Shown here piece after piece: positions 5,731 to 7,794 of a DNA stretch of 7,794 nt. A model generated the notes under the pieces. The model saw only the letters and a list, made by a program, of their open reading frames with translations, was not told the DNA's origin and did not search any database. A program made the translations under genes and the position numbers. The DNA comes from Verrucomicrobiales bacterium. GTDB lineage: Bacteria > Verrucomicrobiota > Verrucomicrobiia > Limisphaerales > JAFMIX01. How positions within the stretch are numbered: the stretch's first letter is position 1; each line of letters begins with the position of its first letter. Location of the stretch: the NCBI GenBank assembly GCA_017853785.1, contig JAFMIX010000097.1:1-7794 (forward strand). The letters run 5' to 3'.

Positions 5731-6777
5731 ATGAAAAGTTCCGCCCTCTTCAAAAAAGCCAGCCTCGCTCTCGCGCTTGCATTTGCAATTGACGCGCCGG
5801 CTGCCGATGCGCCGAAGCCGCTTGAGTTCAAAACTGCCACGCCCACGCGCGGCGATATCCACCGCTTCGTCTCGCTGCCCGGCGCGCTCAAAGCCAACCA
5901 ACAAGCGACGCTTTACGCCAAAGTGCCCGGCTATCTCAAATCCATCGCCGTGGACAAGGGCGACCGCGTGACCGCCGGCCAGTCGCTCGGCGAGATCGAA
6001 GTGCCTGAACTCGCCGCCGAAGCCGTGAAATACCGCGCCGAAGTCCGCACCGCGGAAACGGATTTCAACCGCCTGAGCGCCGCGCAGAAATCCGCGCCCG
6101 AACTCATCACCCCGCAGGCGCTCGACGAAGCGCGCGGCCGGATGGAGGTCGCCAAGGCCAACCTAGAACGCACCGAGACGCTCCTCAATTACAGCAAGCT
6201 CACCGCGCCGTTCACCGGCGTCGTGACCGCGCGTTACGTGGACTCCGGCGCTTTCATTCCCGCCGCTACCGGCAACGCAGCGAGCGCCGCGCTCGTAACG
6301 CTCATGGATTTCAACATCATCCGCGCGCAGGTCGCCGTGCCGGAACTCGAAGCGCCCCTCGTGCGCGCCGGCCAACCCGTGCGCGTGACCGTGGAAGGTC
6401 TGCCTGGAAAGGTTTTCGAGGGGATGGTCACCCGCTTTGCCTACGCGCTCGACGACATCACGCGCACCATGCTCGTCGAGGCCGATCTGCCTAATCCCGA
6501 CCTCGCGCTGCGCCCCGGCATGTATGCCACCATCAAGGTCGGCGTCGAAAAACATACCGACACGCTGCTCGTCCCCGCCGAAGCGCTCGTCACCGAAAAA
6601 TCCGGCGCGTCCGTTTTCCTCGCCATCAACGGCAAGGCCAAGAAGACTGCGGTGAAAGCCGGCTTCAACGACGGGGCGAAGGTGGAAATCCTTTCCGGCC
6701 TCACCGGCAACGAAACCGTCATTCCCGTCGGGAAAACCGCCCTCGCCGACGGGGCAGCCATCACGGAGGTCAAATAG
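5731..6777 (+). CDS. Efflux RND transporter periplasmic adaptor subunit (membrane fusion protein, HlyD/AcrA-like)
   Basis: This 348-residue periplasmic adaptor would bridge the upstream RND permease to the downstream outer-membrane factor. Residues 1-27 look like a Sec signal peptide (MKSSALFKK, hydrophobic core, PAADA). There is no lipobox Cys, so it is probably not a lipoprotein, unlike AcrA. Domains in order: first lipoyl half at about 57-92 (YAKVPGYLKSIAVDKGDRV); alpha-helical hairpin at about 93-153, with its turn near SAPELITPQALDEA; second lipoyl half at about 154-190 (KLTAPFTGVVTARYVDSGAF); beta-barrel at about 195-270, ending LRPGMYATIKV; and membrane-proximal domain at about 275-348, beginning LLVPAEALV. 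The hairpin is short, and its tip fits the AcrA-type R-x3-L-x6-S/T TolC-docking pattern only loosely (Arg114, Thr127, two residues out of register). It begins 21 bp after the permease stop with no visible Shine-Dalgarno and ends one base before the next ATG. Confidence 0.92.
   Translation: MKSSALFKKASLALALAFAIDAPAADAPKPLEFKTATPTRGDIHRFVSLPGALKANQQATLYAKVPGYLKSIAVDKGDRVTAGQSLGEIEVPELAAEAVKYRAEVRTAETDFNRLSAAQKSAPELITPQALDEARGRMEVAKANLERTETLLNYSKLTAPFTGVVTARYVDSGAFIPAATGNAASAALVTLMDFNIIRAQVAVPELEAPLVRAGQPVRVTVEGLPGKVFEGMVTRFAYALDDITRTMLVEADLPNPDLALRPGMYATIKVGVEKHTDTLLVPAEALVTEKSGASVFLAINGKAKKTAVKAGFNDGAKVEILSGLTGNETVIPVGKTALADGAAITEVK
6765..6769 (+). promoter_or_regulatory. Strong ribosome binding site of the outer-membrane factor gene
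   Basis: GGAGG lies inside the last codons of the adaptor gene, 9 bases before the ATG at 6779. It fixes that start and implies coupled translation of adaptor and outer-membrane factor. It is the only consensus-strength Shine-Dalgarno in the window. Confidence 0.75.
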
Positions 6778-6778
6778 T

Positions 6779-7794
6779 ATGAAGCTGCTTCAAAAGCTGG
6801 GCGCCGGGTGCGCCGCTCTTGCGCTCCCGATTTTCCAGGTGTCAGCCGTTGAGATCGACCTACCCACCGCGTTGCGGCTGGCGGGCGCGCAAAACCTCGA
6901 CGTGCGCATCGCCGCCGAGAAGCTGGCCGAGGCGAAGGCAAATCACGATGGCGCGCTGCTCCAGTTCTTCCCGTGGGTGAGCGGCGGCGTCAGTTTTCGG
7001 CGGCATGATGGCCTGATCCAGGACACTTCCGGAAACATTTCCGAAGTCCACAAGCAATCTTATGCGCCGGGTGGGACGCTGGTAGGCGAATTGAATCTGG
7101 GCGACGCCATCTACAAAAAACTCGCCGCGCGCCAGTTCGAACACGCCGCCGGCCACGCGCTCGCCGCCCAACGCAATGACTGTGTGCTCGCCGCGGCCCG
7201 TGACTATTTCGACCTGTTGCTGGCCCAGACCACGGTCGGGGTCGCGCGGGAGTCGGTGCGGATTTCCACGAATTATGAGGCGCAATTGAAGACCGCCGTC
7301 GAAGCCGGGCTGGCCTTCAAGGGCGACCTGCTGCGCGCCACCGTCCAAGCCGGGCGCAACGAAATCGCCTTGAGTCAGGCCGTGGAACAGCAGCGCAACG
7401 CCGCCGCGCGCCTCGCGCAGACGCTGCGCCTCGATCCCGCCGTGGAATTGTCGGCGCGCGACTCGGACATCGTTCCCCTGCCCTTGCTCCAGCCAAACAT
7501 TTCGTTGCGCACGCTCGTCGCGCAAGCGATGGACTCGCGCCCAGAACTCAAGCGCAGCCAGACGCTCACCGCCGCCGCCAAGGCGGACCAGAACGGCGCA
7601 ACTTACGGGCCGTTGATTCCCACCATTAGCGCGCAGGCGTTCGGCGGCGGGCTGGGGCACAACCTGAACCGTGTCGGTGCGCAGGAGGATTATTTTGTCG
7701 GACTCACCTGGCGCATCGGGCCGGGAGGCTTGTTTGATTACACCCGGCGCGATGCCGCGACGGTTCGCGCCAACCGACATGCCCTGAATGGCGC
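6779..7794 (+). CDS. TolC-family outer-membrane efflux protein, partial (3' end outside the window)
   Basis: The frame from ATG 6779 is open through the right edge (338 complete codons plus two bases). Residues 1-23 form a signal peptide (MKLLQKLGAG, hydrophobic core, VSA before Val24). Cys11 sits before the hydrophobic core and is not in a lipobox. The first TolC-type repeat begins IDLPTALRLAGAQN (26-39), continues through LQFFPWVSGGVSF, long helices and AGLAFKGDLLRA (176-187), and ends near 215. The second repeat starts around 243 with LRTLVAQAMDSRPEL and runs through YGPLIPTISAQAFGGG to the edge. Family members are usually about 420-490 residues, so about 80-150 residues are missing. In the family, trimers form the outer-membrane channel and periplasmic tunnel. 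Here the protein would complete the pump encoded by the two genes upstream. A long minus-strand frame (6860-7780) overlaps it, but lacks family character and is a shadow. Confidence 0.9.
   Translation, partial: MKLLQKLGAGCAALALPIFQVSAVEIDLPTALRLAGAQNLDVRIAAEKLAEAKANHDGALLQFFPWVSGGVSFRRHDGLIQDTSGNISEVHKQSYAPGGTLVGELNLGDAIYKKLAARQFEHAAGHALAAQRNDCVLAAARDYFDLLLAQTTVGVARESVRISTNYEAQLKTAVEAGLAFKGDLLRATVQAGRNEIALSQAVEQQRNAAARLAQTLRLDPAVELSARDSDIVPLPLLQPNISLRTLVAQAMDSRPELKRSQTLTAAAKADQNGATYGPLIPTISAQAFGGGLGHNLNRVGAQEDYFVGLTWRIGPGGLFDYTRRDAATVRANRHALNG

Noticed and set aside
6860..7780. 306-codon minus-strand open frame at the right end.
   Set aside because: The plus strand holds an uninterrupted TolC-family frame with signal peptide, strong ribosome site and family motifs across the same region, so the minus frame is a shadow.

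Overview
The window reads as a chromosomal segment of a GC-rich Gram-negative (diderm) bacterium. Every protein is a cell-envelope transport component: an outer-membrane porin, a periplasmic binding protein and a tripartite efflux pump. The porin resembles the 'putative porin' (Porin_5-like) proteins common in Verrucomicrobiota. The pump permease resembles an RND subgroup with a GILVDEATV-type TM4 motif that I associate with Verrucomicrobiota, Acidobacteriota and related phyla. I therefore suspect a Verrucomicrobiota-like host, but this is inference from family resemblance, not from a marker gene.

The left half (about 1-2424) is on the minus strand and is a phosphate-acquisition block. A 432-residue porin is transcribed first, followed after a 64-bp gap by pstS, a secreted phosphate-binding protein. 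Each gene is preceded by a nearly identical Pho-box-like element, two GTnAC half-sites with an 11-bp period around a GCAAA spacer. One lies 78-94 bp upstream of the porin start and the other lies in the gap just before pstS. A GC-rich hairpin follows pstS at 43-71. No other gene can be called with confidence in positions 1-118; pstC/pstA/pstB may lie beyond the left edge.

A 217-bp divergent intergenic region (2331-2547) separates this block from the right half. There, three plus-strand genes form a compact operon: an RND permease (1053 aa), a periplasmic adaptor (348 aa, 21 bp downstream) and a TolC-type outer-membrane factor (start 1 bp after the adaptor stop, cut by the right edge). Together they would form an envelope-spanning, proton-driven export machine. 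Its substrate cannot be told from the sequence.

No mobile element, CRISPR array, tRNA or rRNA was seen. I found no clearly undescribed system. The most informative signals are the paired Pho-box-like elements, the altered proton-relay residues in the RND permease, and the head-to-head placement of a probable phosphate-starvation operon and an efflux operon. The many long antisense open frames are shadows of high-GC third-position codon usage.
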